From Knoellia remsis (GTDB lineage Bacteria > Actinomycetota > Actinomycetes > Actinomycetales > Dermatophilaceae), in NCBI RefSeq assembly GCF_003002895.1, contig NZ_PVTI01000012.1, positions 1-64,000 on the forward strand: a stretch of 64,000 bases of DNA, read 5' to 3'. Shown here piece by piece: positions 7,217 through 16,314 of this stretch. A program made the position numbers and the translations under genes. The first letter of the stretch is position 1; each line of letters opens with the position of its first letter. Under the pieces are notes generated by a model. The model was not told the origin of the DNA, did not search any database, and saw only the letters and a program-made list of their open reading frames with translations.

Positions 7217-7735
7217 GTGAGCACCGAGAGCAGCACCCCCGAACCGCGCCCCTCCGCACCCGTGGCTGGCGAGAGCGTCGACGCCGAGGACCTGCTGGCA
7301 CTCGACCGGCAGGTCTGCTTCGCCCTCGCGGTGGCGGCGCGCAACGTCATCGCGCTGTACCGACCGCTGCTCGACCCGATGGGGATCACCCACCCGCAGT
7401 ACCTCGTCATGCTCGCTCTCTGGGAGGAGGCGCCGCTCAAGGTCAACGAGCTCGGCCGCCGGGTGAGCCTCGAACCGGCCACCCTGTCCCCGCTGCTCAA
7501 GCGGCTCGAGGCGAGCGGCCTCGTCACCCGCGACCGCGACCCCCAGGACGACCGAGCGCTCGCGGTCTCGCTCACGCCCAAGGGGCGCCGCCTGCGCCAG
7601 CGCGCGCTCAAGGTGCCGCCGGCGATCCTGGAGCGGCTCGGCATGGACCTTCCCGAGCTCGAGGAGCTGCGCGACGGCCTGACCCGCCTCATCGACGCCG
7701 CACGCACCACCCCGGACGAGACCCGTACCGCCTGA
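7217..7735 (+). CDS. MarR/OhrR-family transcriptional regulator
   Basis: A 172-residue winged-helix regulator. After a disordered Pro/Ser-rich start it reads LALDRQVCFALAVAARNVI; Cys34 is placed like the peroxide-sensing cysteine of OhrR repressors (CFAL motif). The DNA-binding helix is LKVNELGRRVSLEPATLSPL and the wing is LVTRDRDPQDDRALAVSLT. OhrR proteins sense organic hydroperoxides, so this one may respond to oxidants; no ohr peroxidase gene is adjacent. GTG was chosen as start because it leaves room for the operators and follows the -10 region. The stop is 14 nt from that of a convergent gene. Confidence 0.75.
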   Translation: MSTESSTPEPRPSAPVAGESVDAEDLLALDRQVCFALAVAARNVIALYRPLLDPMGITHPQYLVMLALWEEAPLKVNELGRRVSLEPATLSPLLKRLEASGLVTRDRDPQDDRALAVSLTPKGRRLRQRALKVPPAILERLGMDLPELEELRDGLTRLIDAARTTPDETRTA

Positions 7736-7749
7736 CGCCCGGCCCTGGG

Positions 7750-8475
7750 TCAGCTGGGCCGGCGGAAGTCCTCCGGCGACCACTCCCGCCCCCGGTTCGG
7801 CGGGTCGTCCGTCACCACCTCGTCGCGGGCAGTGTCCGCGGTGGGTGACGTGACGACGCTCGAGGGGGGCCCGTCCGCATCGACCCGCTCGCCCGATACC
7901 AGTGCCCCGAGGCCCTCAGCCTCCTCCTGGTCGGCCTCGCCCTCGTCGGCTTTCGTGTCGTCCGCCGCCGGCACCGACGACACCCCTGCAGCCGCCAGGA
8001 GAAGCACTGCTGCGCCGAGGAAGGCCAGGTTGGCGAGCGCCATCTGCGAGTAGGGCTGAACACCGATCCAGCCACCGTCAACCGGGTCGGGGGGAGCCGT
8101 CAGGATGTAGAGGTGGCCAGCAACCAGCACCCCGAGAGGGACGCTCACGAGCGCACCGGCTCCCAGAACCTCCCAGCGAAGCCGTCTCGGGGCCACGCGT
8201 GGATGGACCCGGCGCAGGGCCATCGCTGCGATCACCACCAGGGCCGCGCCGACCAGCACGGCCACCCCGACCTGGCGGAAGCTCACGTCGTACATGAACG
8301 ACAGCGCACGCTGGGCGAACGGGACGTCGATGTCCGCCGTCGTGCCGTCCGGTGCCACCTGCGGGAGTGACATGCGCCAGGACAGCCAGAGGCTCACGGA
8401 GGCCCCGATCGCGGTGAGGGCCGATGCCGCCGCGAGCAGCCGCACCGTCACGACAGCCCTCCGGTCGTTCGACAT
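7750..8475 (-). CDS. Four-helix membrane protein with an acidic cytoplasmic tail
   Basis: The product (241 residues) has hydrophobic segments near residues 10-30, 68-88, 102-122 and 142-164, an extracytoplasmic loop rich in Asp/Thr between the first two, and an 80-residue acidic, Pro/Ser-rich tail starting at about 168. I do not recognise the family. It begins 24 nt after the purL stop and is probably transcribed with it. ATG 8475 is preferred for its GGGGTGG ribosome binding site; an in-frame GTG at 8490 is possible. Confidence 0.6.
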   Translation of the reverse strand: MSNDRRAVVTVRLLAAASALTAIGASVSLWLSWRMSLPQVAPDGTTADIDVPFAQRALSFMYDVSFRQVGVAVLVGAALVVIAAMALRRVHPRVAPRRLRWEVLGAGALVSVPLGVLVAGHLYILTAPPDPVDGGWIGVQPYSQMALANLAFLGAAVLLLAAAGVSSVPAADDTKADEGEADQEEAEGLGALVSGERVDADGPPSSVVTSPTADTARDEVVTDDPPNRGREWSPEDFRRPS

Positions 8476-8499
8476 GTCCACCCCGCTCACGACGGCGCC

Positions 8500-11400
8500 T
8501 CAGCCCACGTGGGTCCGGGCGTTGCGGAACATCCGCATCCACGGCGAGACGTCCTCGAGCCGACCGCTCGTCCACGACAGCTGCGCGTTGCGCTGCACCC
8601 GCTCGGGGTGCGGCATCATCGCGGTGAAGCGGCCGTCCGGGGTGGTCACCGCGGTGAGCCCGTCCGGCGAGCCGTTGGGGTTCGCAGGGTATGCCGCCGC
8701 GACGCTACCGCGGTTGTCGACGAACCTCGCGACCCGGTGCACGGCCGCCTCGTCGCCCCGGGCAGCGAAGTTCGCGAAGCCCTCGCCGTGCGCGACGGCG
8801 ATCGGGATGAGCGAACCGGCCATGCCGGGTGTGAAGATCGACGGCGAGTCGAGGACCTCGACGAGCGAGAGCCGTGCCTCGTACTGCTCGGAGACGTTGC
8901 GGGTGAACCGCGGCCACGCCTCCGCGCCGGGGATGAGGTCGGCCAACGCAGCGAACATCTGGCAGCCGTTGCAGATGCCGAGGCCGAAGGTGTCGCCGCG
9001 CGAGAAGAACTCGGAGAACTCCTCGGTCAGCGCGCTGTTGAAGAGCACCGACCGCGCCCACCCCTCGCCGGCGCCGAGGGTGTCGCCGTAGGAGAAGCCG
9101 CCGCAGGCGACGAGTCCGACGACGTCGGACAGCGAGGCGCGCCCGCTCTGCAGGTCGGTCATGTGTACGTCGAGCGCCTCGAACCCCGCGCGATGGAAGG
9201 CGTACGCCGTCTCGACGTGGCTGTTGACGCCCTGCTCGCGCAGGATCGCCACCCGCGGCTTCGCTCCGACGTTCACGAACGGCGCGGCCACGTCCTCGAC
9301 CGGGTCGAACGTCGTGTTGACGATGAGACCCGGGTCGTCGTCCGCGCCGACGGACGCGTGTTCCTGGTCGGCGCACTCGGGGTTGTCGCGCAGCGACGCG
9401 ATCCGCCACGACACCTCGTCCCACGCCTGCGCCAGGTCGTGCACCGTCTCGTCGATGGCACCATCGCCGTCGACCGACACCTGCACCCGCCGCTCGGGCT
9501 GGGTCCCACCGATGACCGAGGCGAACTCCGCGACCCCGGCCTTGACGAGGACGTCGCGCACCTCGCTCACCGAGTCGCCGCGCACGCCGAGGACCACGCC
9601 GAGCTCCTCCGTGAACAGTGCCTCGACGGACTCGACCGCGATCTCCACGCCCAGCCCACTCGCGAACGCCATCTCGCACACGGTCGCCCAGAGCCCGCCA
9701 TCGGAGCGGTCGTGGTAGGCCGTCACCAGCCCGCGAGAGCGCAGCTCGGTCACTGCCTCGACGAGCGCGATGAGCCGGCCGGGGTCGTCGAGATCCGGCA
9801 CCTCCCCGCCGAAGGCGCCGTTGACCTGCGCGAGCATCGACCCGCCGAGTCGGTTCGCGCCCGCCCCGAGGTCGATGAGCACGAGCGCCGACTCGGGCGC
9901 GAGCTGTGGCGTGAGCGTGCCGCGGATGTCCGGTAGGGCCGCGAACGCCGACACGACGAGCGACACCGGCGACGTCACCTGACGCGCCTCCCCCGACTCG
10001 GCATCGGTCCAGCGCGTGCGCATCGACAGCGAGTCCTTGCCCACCGGCACCGAGATCCCGAGCGCCGGGCACAGCTCCATCGCGACGGCCTGCACCGTGT
10101 CGAAGAGCGCGGCGTCCTCGCCCGCCTCACCGGCTGCGGCCATCCAGTTGCACGAGAGCTTCACCGACGACAGCGACGCGATGGGCGCGGCGAGCAGGTT
10201 CGTCAGCGCCTCCCCGACCGCCATCCGACCGGACGCGGGAGCGTCGACCGCGGCGAGCGGCATACGCTCCCCCGACGACATGGCCTCACCCGCGAAGCCG
10301 ACGTGGTCCGCGAGGGTGACCGCGACGTCGGCGACGGGCACCTGCCACGGCCCGACCATCTGGTCACGGTGGGTGAGGCCGCCGACCGTGCGGTCGCCGA
10401 TGGTGATGAGGAACCGCTTGCTCGCGACCGTGGGGTGCCGCAGGATCGCGTATGCCGTGTCTCGCAACGAGATTCGGCTCACCTCGAGGTCGTCGCCAGT
10501 GCGCGCGACCCGGCCCACGTCCCGGGTCATCCGCGGCGGTTTGCCGAGCAGGATCGCCATCGGCATGTCGATCGGCACGTCCTCGGGAGCGTCGGACTCG
10601 CCCGCAACGTAGAGCTGCGCGTCGTCGGCCGCGACGCCGATGACCGACAGCGGGCACCGCTCGCGTGCCGCGAACGACTCGAGCAGCTCGAGCGACTCCG
10701 GTGCGATCGCGAGGACGTAGCGCTCCTGGCTCTCGTTGACCCAGATCTCCTTGGGCGCGAGGCCGGACTCCTCGAGCGGCACTGCCGACAGGTCGAAGCG
10801 CGCACCGAGACCAGCGTCGTCGACGAGCTCGGGGAAGGCGTTGGACAGACCGCCCGCGCCGACGTCGTGGATCGCGAGGACGGGGTTGTCGGCGCCGAGC
10901 GACCAGCAGTGGTTGATGACCTCCTGCGCGCGCCGCTCCATCTCGGGGTTGCCGCGCTGCACGGAGTCGAAGTCGAGGTCGGCAGCGTTGGCACCGGCGG
11001 CCATCGACGAGGCCGCGCCACCGCCCATGCCGATGCGCATGCCCGGGCCGCCGATCTGCACGAGCAGCGTCCCCGCGGGGAAGCGCACCTTCTCGGTCTG
11101 GTCGGCACTGATCGAGCCGAGCCCGCCGGCGCTCATGATCGGCTTGTGGTAGCCGCGACGGACTCCATCGACGGTCTGCTCGTAGACGCGGAAGAAGCCG
11201 CCGAGCCCCGGCCGACCGAACTCGTTGTTGAACGCCGCCGCACCGATCGGGCCCTCGATCATGATGTCGAGCGGGGACGCGATGTGGTCGGGCGCGCCGT
11301 ATTCCTCACTCTCCCAAGGCTCTTCGGTCCCGGGCAGGTTGAGGTTGGAGACGACGAACCCGGTGAGCCCGGCCTTCGGCGCCGAGCCCCGTCCGGTCGC

Positions 11401-12414
11401 ACCCTCGTCGCGGATCTCGCCTCCGGCACCCGTCGCGGCGCCGGGGAACGGCGAGATCGCGGTCGGGTGGTTGTGCGTCTCGACCTTCATGAGGACGTGG
11501 ACGTCCTCCTCGCGGGCCTCGTATGCCGTGGGGCCGTCACCGCGTCCGGGTCGCCAGCGCTCGATGCGGTGTCCCTCGATGACGGACGCGTTGTCCTTGT
11601 AGGCGACGACGGTGCCGGCGCCCGCGACCTTCTCGGTGTGCCGGATCATCCCGAACAGGCTGGACGTCTGAGCCTCCCCGTCGACGATGAAGTCGGCGTT
11701 GAAGATCTTGTGCCGGCAGTGCTCGCTGTTGGCCTGCGCGAACATCATGAGCTCGACATCGGTGGGGTTGCGGCCGAGTCCGGTGAACGACTTCTCGAGG
11801 TAGTCGATCTCGTCGTCCGAGAGGGCCAGTCCGTATGCCGCGTTCGCGCCTTCCAGCGCGGCACGCCCACCGCCGAGGACGTCGACGTGCTCCATCGGCT
11901 CGGCGTCGCGCTCGTCGAAGAGGTGGGCAGCGTCCTCGCGGGACGGCAGCGCGGTCTCCGTCATCCGGTCGTGGAGGAGAGCCGCGATCGCGGCGCGGTC
12001 CGCGTCGGTGAGGGGCGCGTCGGCGTCGGCCAGGCCGTGGAGGGTGAACTCGGTGACCCGCTCGACGCGGTGGATGTCGATGCCGCAGTTGTGGACGATG
12101 TCGGTCGCCTTGCTCGCCCACGGGGAGATCGTGCCGAGGCGGGGTGCCACCACGAGCGTCTCCGCAGTGCTGGAAGCGGGCTCACCGGCATACGGGTCGC
12201 CGTAGGTGAGCAGCTGCGCGAGCTTCGCCGCGTCCTCGTCGATGAGCGGCTGCTCGCTTGCGACCCAGTGGACGTGGCGGGCGCTGACCCCGGTGATGCT
12301 CGGCGCCACCGCCTGCAGCCGGGCGAGGAGGGCGCGGGCGCGGAAGTCCGAGAGAGCCGAACCGCCCTCGAACACGGTCAGCACCAAGTCGTGCGAGGGA
12401 GCCGTTGAGGGCAT
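8500..12414 (-). CDS. purL: Phosphoribosylformylglycinamidine synthase, large single-chain type
   Basis: At 1304 residues this is the large form of PurL, which converts FGAR, ATP and glutamine to FGAM in purine synthesis. Order: PurS-like N-terminal domain; linker with [18 protein letters not shown] and [10 protein letters not shown]; two ATP-binding synthetase halves ([29 protein letters not shown]); C-terminal class I glutaminase with nucleophile Cys in [11 protein letters not shown] (about residue 1150), HGEG and PHPER. Most actinobacteria split the enzyme into PurS, PurQ and small PurL, so this form is unusual here. ATG 12414 was chosen over an upstream in-frame start because the MPSTAP start fits the N-terminal domain. 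purC lies upstream on the same strand. Confidence 0.95.
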   Translation of the reverse strand: MPSTAPSHDLVLTVFEGGSALSDFRARALLARLQAVAPSITGVSARHVHWVASEQPLIDEDAAKLAQLLTYGDPYAGEPASSTAETLVVAPRLGTISPWASKATDIVHNCGIDIHRVERVTEFTLHGLADADAPLTDADRAAIAALLHDRMTETALPSREDAAHLFDERDAEPMEHVDVLGGGRAALEGANAAYGLALSDDEIDYLEKSFTGLGRNPTDVELMMFAQANSEHCRHKIFNADFIVDGEAQTSSLFGMIRHTEKVAGAGTVVAYKDNASVIEGHRIERWRPGRGDGPTAYEAREEDVHVLMKVETHNHPTAISPFPGAATGAGGEIRDEGATGRGSAPKAGLTGFVVSNLNLPGTEEPWESEEYGAPDHIASPLDIMIEGPIGAAAFNNEFGRPGLGGFFRVYEQTVDGVRRGYHKPIMSAGGLGSISADQTEKVRFPAGTLLVQIGGPGMRIGMGGGAASSMAAGANAADLDFDSVQRGNPEMERRAQEVINHCWSLGADNPVLAIHDVGAGGLSNAFPELVDDAGLGARFDLSAVPLEESGLAPKEIWVNESQERYVLAIAPESLELLESFAARERCPLSVIGVAADDAQLYVAGESDAPEDVPIDMPMAILLGKPPRMTRDVGRVARTGDDLEVSRISLRDTAYAILRHPTVASKRFLITIGDRTVGGLTHRDQMVGPWQVPVADVAVTLADHVGFAGEAMSSGERMPLAAVDAPASGRMAVGEALTNLLAAPIASLSSVKLSCNWMAAAGEAGEDAALFDTVQAVAMELCPALGISVPVGKDSLSMRTRWTDAESGEARQVTSPVSLVVSAFAALPDIRGTLTPQLAPESALVLIDLGAGANRLGGSMLAQVNGAFGGEVPDLDDPGRLIALVEAVTELRSRGLVTAYHDRSDGGLWATVCEMAFASGLGVEIAVESVEALFTEELGVVLGVRGDSVSEVRDVLVKAGVAEFASVIGGTQPERRVQVSVDGDGAIDETVHDLAQAWDEVSWRIASLRDNPECADQEHASVGADDDPGLIVNTTFDPVEDVAAPFVNVGAKPRVAILREQGVNSHVETAYAFHRAGFEALDVHMTDLQSGRASLSDVVGLVACGGFSYGDTLGAGEGWARSVLFNSALTEEFSEFFSRGDTFGLGICNGCQMFAALADLIPGAEAWPRFTRNVSEQYEARLSLVEVLDSPSIFTPGMAGSLIPIAVAHGEGFANFAARGDEAAVHRVARFVDNRGSVAAAYPANPNGSPDGLTAVTTPDGRFTAMMPHPERVQRNAQLSWTSGRLEDVSPWMRMFRNARTHVG

Positions 12415-12495
12415 GTGGGACTCTCTGGGCGCAGCTGGACGGACGCCGGACAGCCTAACGGTGGCCCGGGTCACGTCCACTGCCCTGGTCGGGCG

Positions 12496-12687
12496 TCAGT
12501 CCGCGTCCTGGACCGGGTTCTCCTCCGGGGTGGCGATCCCCGGGTTGTCGCCGCGGCGTCGCTGGAGCTCGGCTGATACGGCTCGTTCAACGAGGTCATC
12601 TCGTGACTCCGCACGACCAGCGGAAATCTCCTGGTCCATGAACTCGACGAGGTGATCTGCGATCGGAAGCGTGATCGTCGTCCTCAT
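12496..12687 (-). CDS. Orphan ribbon-helix-helix antitoxin-like protein
   Basis: The 63-residue product starts MRTTITLPIADHLVEFMDQE and continues SAGRAESRDDLVERAVSAEL, a beta-strand plus two helices typical of ParD/CopG ribbon-helix-helix DNA-binding antitoxins. Such genes usually overlap a downstream RelE/ParE-type toxin gene. Here the next gene, 81 nt downstream, is purL, and no toxin-like reading frame is present. It therefore looks like a solitary antitoxin or a small regulator caught between purC and purL. A role in controlling the purine genes is possible but untested. Confidence 0.65.
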   Translation of the reverse strand: MRTTITLPIADHLVEFMDQEISAGRAESRDDLVERAVSAELQRRRGDNPGIATPEENPVQDAD

Positions 12688-12740
12688 GCAAGCAGGCTAC
12701 GCCCGCGGTCGGACAGAGCACCGAGCCTTCCCCGTCCGGC

Positions 12741-13631
12741 TCAGAAGGTGCGTCCGGTGAGGCGCTCGTAGGCCTCGACGTACTTCGCCCGCGTCTGCTC
12801 GACGACCCGCTCGGGCAGCGGCGGCGGGGCCTCGCCCGACGCCTTGTCCCAACCCGACTCCGCCGACATGAGCCACTCGCGCACGAACTCCTTGTCGAAG
12901 CTCGGCTGCGGGTGCCCCGGCTCCCACTGGTCGGCCGGCCAGAACCGCGACGAGTCCGGCGTGAGCACCTCGTCGGCGAGGACGAGAGTCCCGTCGGCGT
13001 CGCGCCCGAACTCGACCTTGGTGTCCGCGATGAGGATGCCGCGCTCGGCCGCGATCTCGTTCCCGCGGGCGAGGATGCGCGTCGTGAGGTCGCGCAGATC
13101 GGCGGCGAGGCCCGCCCCGACGGCCTCCTCCACTGCCTCGAAGGACATCGGCTCGTCATGCTCCCCCTCCGGCGCCTTCGTCGAGGGCGTGAAGATCGGC
13201 CAGTCGAACCGGTCGCCGTCGACGAGCCCCTCGGGCAGCTCCAGCCCGCTCACGGTGCCGGACACGGCATACTCGCGCAGCCCGCCGCCGGTGAGGTAGG
13301 CACGCGCGACGCACTCCACGGGCACCATGTCGAGTCGCTTGACGAGCACGGCTCGACCGGCCACCACCTCGGGCACCTCGGTCGACAGCACGTGGTTCGG
13401 GACGATGTCCTCGAGCTGCTCGAACCACCACAGCGACAGCTGCGTCAGCACCGCACCCTTGTCCGGGATCGGCGGTTCGAGGGCGAAGTCGAACGCCGAG
13501 ATGCGGTCCGACGCGACGAGGAGCAGCTCGTCCTCACGCCCGTCGGGCACGTAGAGGTCGCGCACCTTGCCCGAGTAGAGGTGGGTGAAGCCGGGGATGG
13601 CCAGGGGCGCCTGGTCGGGCGTCGTCGTCAT
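12741..13631 (-). CDS. purC: SAICAR synthetase
   Basis: Phosphoribosylaminoimidazole-succinocarboxamide synthase joins CAIR and aspartate using ATP. The 296-residue protein shows YSGKVRDLY near residue 19, the LLLVASDRISAFD motif, then VKRLDMVPVECVARAYLTGGG, ILIADTKVEFG and LADEVLTPDSSRFWPADQ, which form the ATP, CAIR and metal sites. Length fits the longer single-domain form. It is on the same strand as purL with only the ribbon-helix-helix gene between, suggesting one purine transcription unit. The gap to soxR upstream is 26 bp. Confidence 0.95.
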   Translation of the reverse strand: MTTTPDQAPLAIPGFTHLYSGKVRDLYVPDGREDELLLVASDRISAFDFALEPPIPDKGAVLTQLSLWWFEQLEDIVPNHVLSTEVPEVVAGRAVLVKRLDMVPVECVARAYLTGGGLREYAVSGTVSGLELPEGLVDGDRFDWPIFTPSTKAPEGEHDEPMSFEAVEEAVGAGLAADLRDLTTRILARGNEIAAERGILIADTKVEFGRDADGTLVLADEVLTPDSSRFWPADQWEPGHPQPSFDKEFVREWLMSAESGWDKASGEAPPPLPERVVEQTRAKYVEAYERLTGRTF

Positions 13632-13657
13632 GCCGCGATTGTGTCAGCCGCGCGGGC

Positions 13658-14113
13658 TCACTGTGCACGGGCGGCGCGGGGCCAGCGTCGGGCGCCGGGA
13701 CCGTCGGCCGCGAGCTGGTCCCCCGCGTTGTAGATCGGGCACGACGACACCGAGAGGCAGCCACACCCGATGCAGCCGGTCATGCCGTCGCGCACCTCGA
13801 TGAGCGCCTCGATGCGCTCGGTCAGCGCGTCGTGCCACGTCCGCGAGAGCCGCGCCCAGTCCCGCTTCGTCGGTGGCGTGTCGTCGGGCAGCGTCGCGAG
13901 CGCCTCGCCGATCTCCGCCAAGCTCAGCCCGAACCGTTGGCCCGCGCGGATGACCGCGATCCGGCGCAGCGTATGCCGTGGGTACCGGCGGTGGTTGCCG
14001 GCATTCCTCACGCTGTGGAGCAGTCCGCGTTCCTCGTAGAACCGGACGGTCGGCACGCTCACACCACTGCGTGCCGCGATCTCGCCGATGGGCAGGGCGT
14101 CGTTCTTGTCCAC
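13658..14113 (-). CDS. soxR: Redox-sensing regulator SoxR
   Basis: A 151-residue MerR-family regulator. The DNA-binding part reads LPIGEIAARSGVSVPTVRFY with the wing NHRRYPRHTLRRIAVI; a long dimerisation helix follows; the [2Fe-2S] cluster ligands are Cys114, 117, 119 and 125 (CX2CXCX5C), the same spacing as in E. coli SoxR. In actinobacteria SoxR responds directly to redox-active compounds such as phenazines and quinones rather than acting through SoxS. A near-consensus SoxR box lies in the gap to the divergent MFS transporter, which is therefore its probable target. Confidence 0.9.
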   Translation of the reverse strand: MDKNDALPIGEIAARSGVSVPTVRFYEERGLLHSVRNAGNHRRYPRHTLRRIAVIRAGQRFGLSLAEIGEALATLPDDTPPTKRDWARLSRTWHDALTERIEALIEVRDGMTGCIGCGCLSVSSCPIYNAGDQLAADGPGARRWPRAARAQ

Positions 14114-14133
14114 TCCCGTAGCCTACGGCTTGA

Positions 14134-14151
14134 TCTCAAGCGCACTTGAGA
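14134..14151. promoter_or_regulatory. SoxR box between soxR and the MFS gene
   Basis: TCTCAAG-cgca-CTTGAGA is a perfect inverted repeat with 7-bp arms and a 4-nt spacer, the geometry and core (CTCAAG/CTTGAG) of the known SoxR box CCTCAAG-N4-CTTGAGG. It lies 20 bp before soxR and 16 bp before the transporter start. Confidence 0.8.
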
Positions 14152-14167
14152 GTTCAGGCTGCTCGTC

Positions 14168-15610
14168 ATGACCACGACCAGCCACGCGGCGACAGAACCC
14201 GGGACGGGACCGGACGGCATACCCACTCACGCGGACGGGGCACGCACCGAGCGGGAACGGCTCTTCAGCGCCAAGCACCTCCCTGTGGCGGCTGGGATCG
14301 TCGCACTCGTCACCCTCGGCGCGTTCGAGAACCGCGCGACGATCGCCATCCTCCCGACGGCGGCGCGGGCGCTCGACGGGCTCGCGTGGTTCGGACCGGC
14401 GAACGCCGCGCCGATGGTGACGTTCATGGTCGCGGTCGTCGTCGCGGGGCGCTGGGTCGACCGGGCCGGGGCACGCACCGTCCTCGTCACGGGTCTCGTG
14501 ACCTTCGTTGCTGCGCAGCTCGTCACGGCGGCGGCACCGAGCATGGCGGTGTTCGTCCTCGGGCGCGCGATATCGGGCGTGGCCGAGGGCCTCATCGACG
14601 TGTCGACGCTGGTCTTCGCGGCACGCGCCTTGCCAGAACACCTGCGCGCCAAGGTTTTTGCGACGTTCGCGGCGGCGTGGATCGTGCCGAGCCTCGTCGG
14701 GCCCGGTGTGGCCGGGGTCGCGGAGTCGCTCGTCGGATGGCGGCTCGTCTTCCTCCTGCCGTCCCTGCTCGTCGCCCCGCTCTTCGCGGTCCTGCTGCCG
14801 GGACTGCGCCGGGTGGGCAGCGCCCGCCCGGCCGAGGGCACCGACGCCGGGGCCGCGCCGCTGGCACCCGCGGTGGGTCTCGCCGCTGCGGTGGCGCTGC
14901 TCAGCGTCGGTGGCCCGCTCGCCTTCGACGGCGGACCACACCACACCGCTGGGCTGGCCACGCTCACCATCGGCTCCCTCGCCCTCGTCGCGACGGTGCG
15001 CTCCGCACTGCCCGCCGGCACGCTCACGGCCGCACGCGGCATACCGGCCGTCGTCGCGCTGCGGACGCTGCTCGTCATCGCGTTCGGCGGGATCGGCGGC
15101 TTCCTGCCGCTCATGCTCGACGTCACCCAGGGCGTCGGGCCCGCAGTGGCGGGCATCAGCCTCACGATCACCGGGGTGTTCTGGGCGGTCGGGTCCGCCG
15201 TGCACAGCCTCGACGCGGTGCAACGGCGACTCGACGCCGCCGCGCGGGTGCGGCTCGGCCTCACCTTCATCACCGTCGGGGGCGTCGGCCCGGTCCTGCT
15301 CTCGCTCGGGATCGTCGGGCTCGTCCCGGGCATGGTCGGCTGGGCGCTCGCCGCGACCGGCATGGGACTGGCGTCGCCGAGTCTCGCGACGGAGATCTTC
15401 GTCCTCGCCCCGGAGCACGAGCAGGGACGGGCGACCGCAGCCTCGCAGGTCGGCGCCAGCCTCGGCAGCGCCCTGACAACCGTCGGTGGTGGAGCCCTCG
15501 TCGCGGCTCGCCACGACAGCCTCGACGGCGGCGTCTTCGCCCTCATCATGGGTATGTCGCTCGCGGCCGCCGTGATCGCGCTCACCGTGACGTCGCGGAT
15601 GCGTGCGTAG
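14168..15610 (+). CDS. MFS drug-efflux-type transporter, probable SoxR target
   Basis: The 480-residue protein has a 35-residue polar N-terminus followed by about 12-14 membrane helices. The MFS loop 2-3 signature is GRWVDRAGAR, and VLGRAISGVAEGLIDVST resembles the drug/proton antiporter motif C region. Such pumps export redox-active or toxic compounds; the substrate is not known. It is divergent from soxR with the SoxR box in between, which argues for induction by redox-cycling agents. The stop is followed by bioY with an 84-bp gap. Confidence 0.8.
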   Translation: MTTTSHAATEPGTGPDGIPTHADGARTERERLFSAKHLPVAAGIVALVTLGAFENRATIAILPTAARALDGLAWFGPANAAPMVTFMVAVVVAGRWVDRAGARTVLVTGLVTFVAAQLVTAAAPSMAVFVLGRAISGVAEGLIDVSTLVFAARALPEHLRAKVFATFAAAWIVPSLVGPGVAGVAESLVGWRLVFLLPSLLVAPLFAVLLPGLRRVGSARPAEGTDAGAAPLAPAVGLAAAVALLSVGGPLAFDGGPHHTAGLATLTIGSLALVATVRSALPAGTLTAARGIPAVVALRTLLVIAFGGIGGFLPLMLDVTQGVGPAVAGISLTITGVFWAVGSAVHSLDAVQRRLDAAARVRLGLTFITVGGVGPVLLSLGIVGLVPGMVGWALAATGMGLASPSLATEIFVLAPEHEQGRATAASQVGASLGSALTTVGGGALVAARHDSLDGGVFALIMGMSLAAAVIALTVTSRMRA

Positions 15611-15674
15611 GACGTCGTCCGCGCGCGGTGCGGCGGTGTCCCCCAGCCGAGAGCCGGTTCCGCGACCACCTCGG

Positions 15675-15689
15675 GTACTGGCACAGTAC
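15675..15689. promoter_or_regulatory. Small inverted repeat immediately before bioY
   Basis: GTACTG-gca-CAGTAC lies 5 nt before the bioY start. It could be the operator of a biotin regulator or a small hairpin over the ribosome binding site; it does not match a BirA or BioQ site that I can recall. Confidence 0.35.
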
Positions 15690-15694
15690 GGGGC

Positions 15695-16282
15695 ATGCTG
15701 AAGTCCAGAGACCTCGCGCTCATCGCCATCTTCGCCGGGATCATCGCCGCCCTCGGCCTCGTGCCGGCGGTGTCGCCGTTCGGGATCGCCGTGCCGATCA
15801 CCGCCCAGTCGATGGGCATCATGCTCGCCGGCGCGATCCTCGGCGCGAAGCGCGGTGCGCTCTCGGTGCTGCTGCTCCTCGCGCTCGTCGCCGTCGGCCT
15901 GCCACTGCTCGCCGGCGGCCGTGGGGGTCTCGGCGTCTTCGTCGGGCCGAGCGTCGGCTTCCTCATCGGCTGGCCGATCGCGGCCTGGGTCGTCGGCCTC
16001 CTCACCGAGCGGATCGGCCGCCCCTACCGCGTCGTGCAGGGCGCGATCGCCAACATCCTCGGCGGCATCCTCGCGCTCTACGTCCCCGGCATCATCGGCA
16101 TGTCCGTCGTCGGCGGCCTCGGCCTCATCGAGGCCACGACGACGTCCGCCGTCTTCATCCCCGGCGACCTCGCCAAGGCGGTCCTCGCCGCTGTCATCGC
16201 CGGTGGCGTCCACGCGGCCTACCCGGGCCTCATCCCGGCCCGCCGCGACCGGTCAGCAGCGCCGGACCGCGTCTCCGCCTGA
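15695..16282 (+). CDS. bioY: Biotin transporter substrate-binding subunit BioY
   Basis: The 195-residue membrane protein is the S-component of an energy-coupling-factor transporter for biotin. About six hydrophobic segments are visible, and the BioY hallmarks VPITAQSMGIMLAGAILGAKRG and the central LPLLAGGRGGLGVFVGPSVG are intact. The following two genes supply the ATPase (BioM) and transmembrane coupling protein (BioN), so the cell can build a dedicated three-part transporter. The bioM start is 32 nt after the bioY stop. Confidence 0.93.
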   Translation: MLKSRDLALIAIFAGIIAALGLVPAVSPFGIAVPITAQSMGIMLAGAILGAKRGALSVLLLLALVAVGLPLLAGGRGGLGVFVGPSVGFLIGWPIAAWVVGLLTERIGRPYRVVQGAIANILGGILALYVPGIIGMSVVGGLGLIEATTTSAVFIPGDLAKAVLAAVIAGGVHAAYPGLIPARRDRSAAPDRVSA

Positions 16283-16314
16283 GCGCACTTCCCGAACGCC
16301 CTACTGCCGCAACC

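Noticed and set aside
10303-12408. 701-codon plus-strand frame inside purL
   Set aside because: Shadow of purL with biased Arg/Val/Asp composition and no recognisable motif.
14123-16213. 696-codon minus-strand frame opposite the MFS and bioY genes
   Set aside because: Antisense artefact: low-complexity Asp/Arg/Glu composition, while the plus-strand genes are clear.
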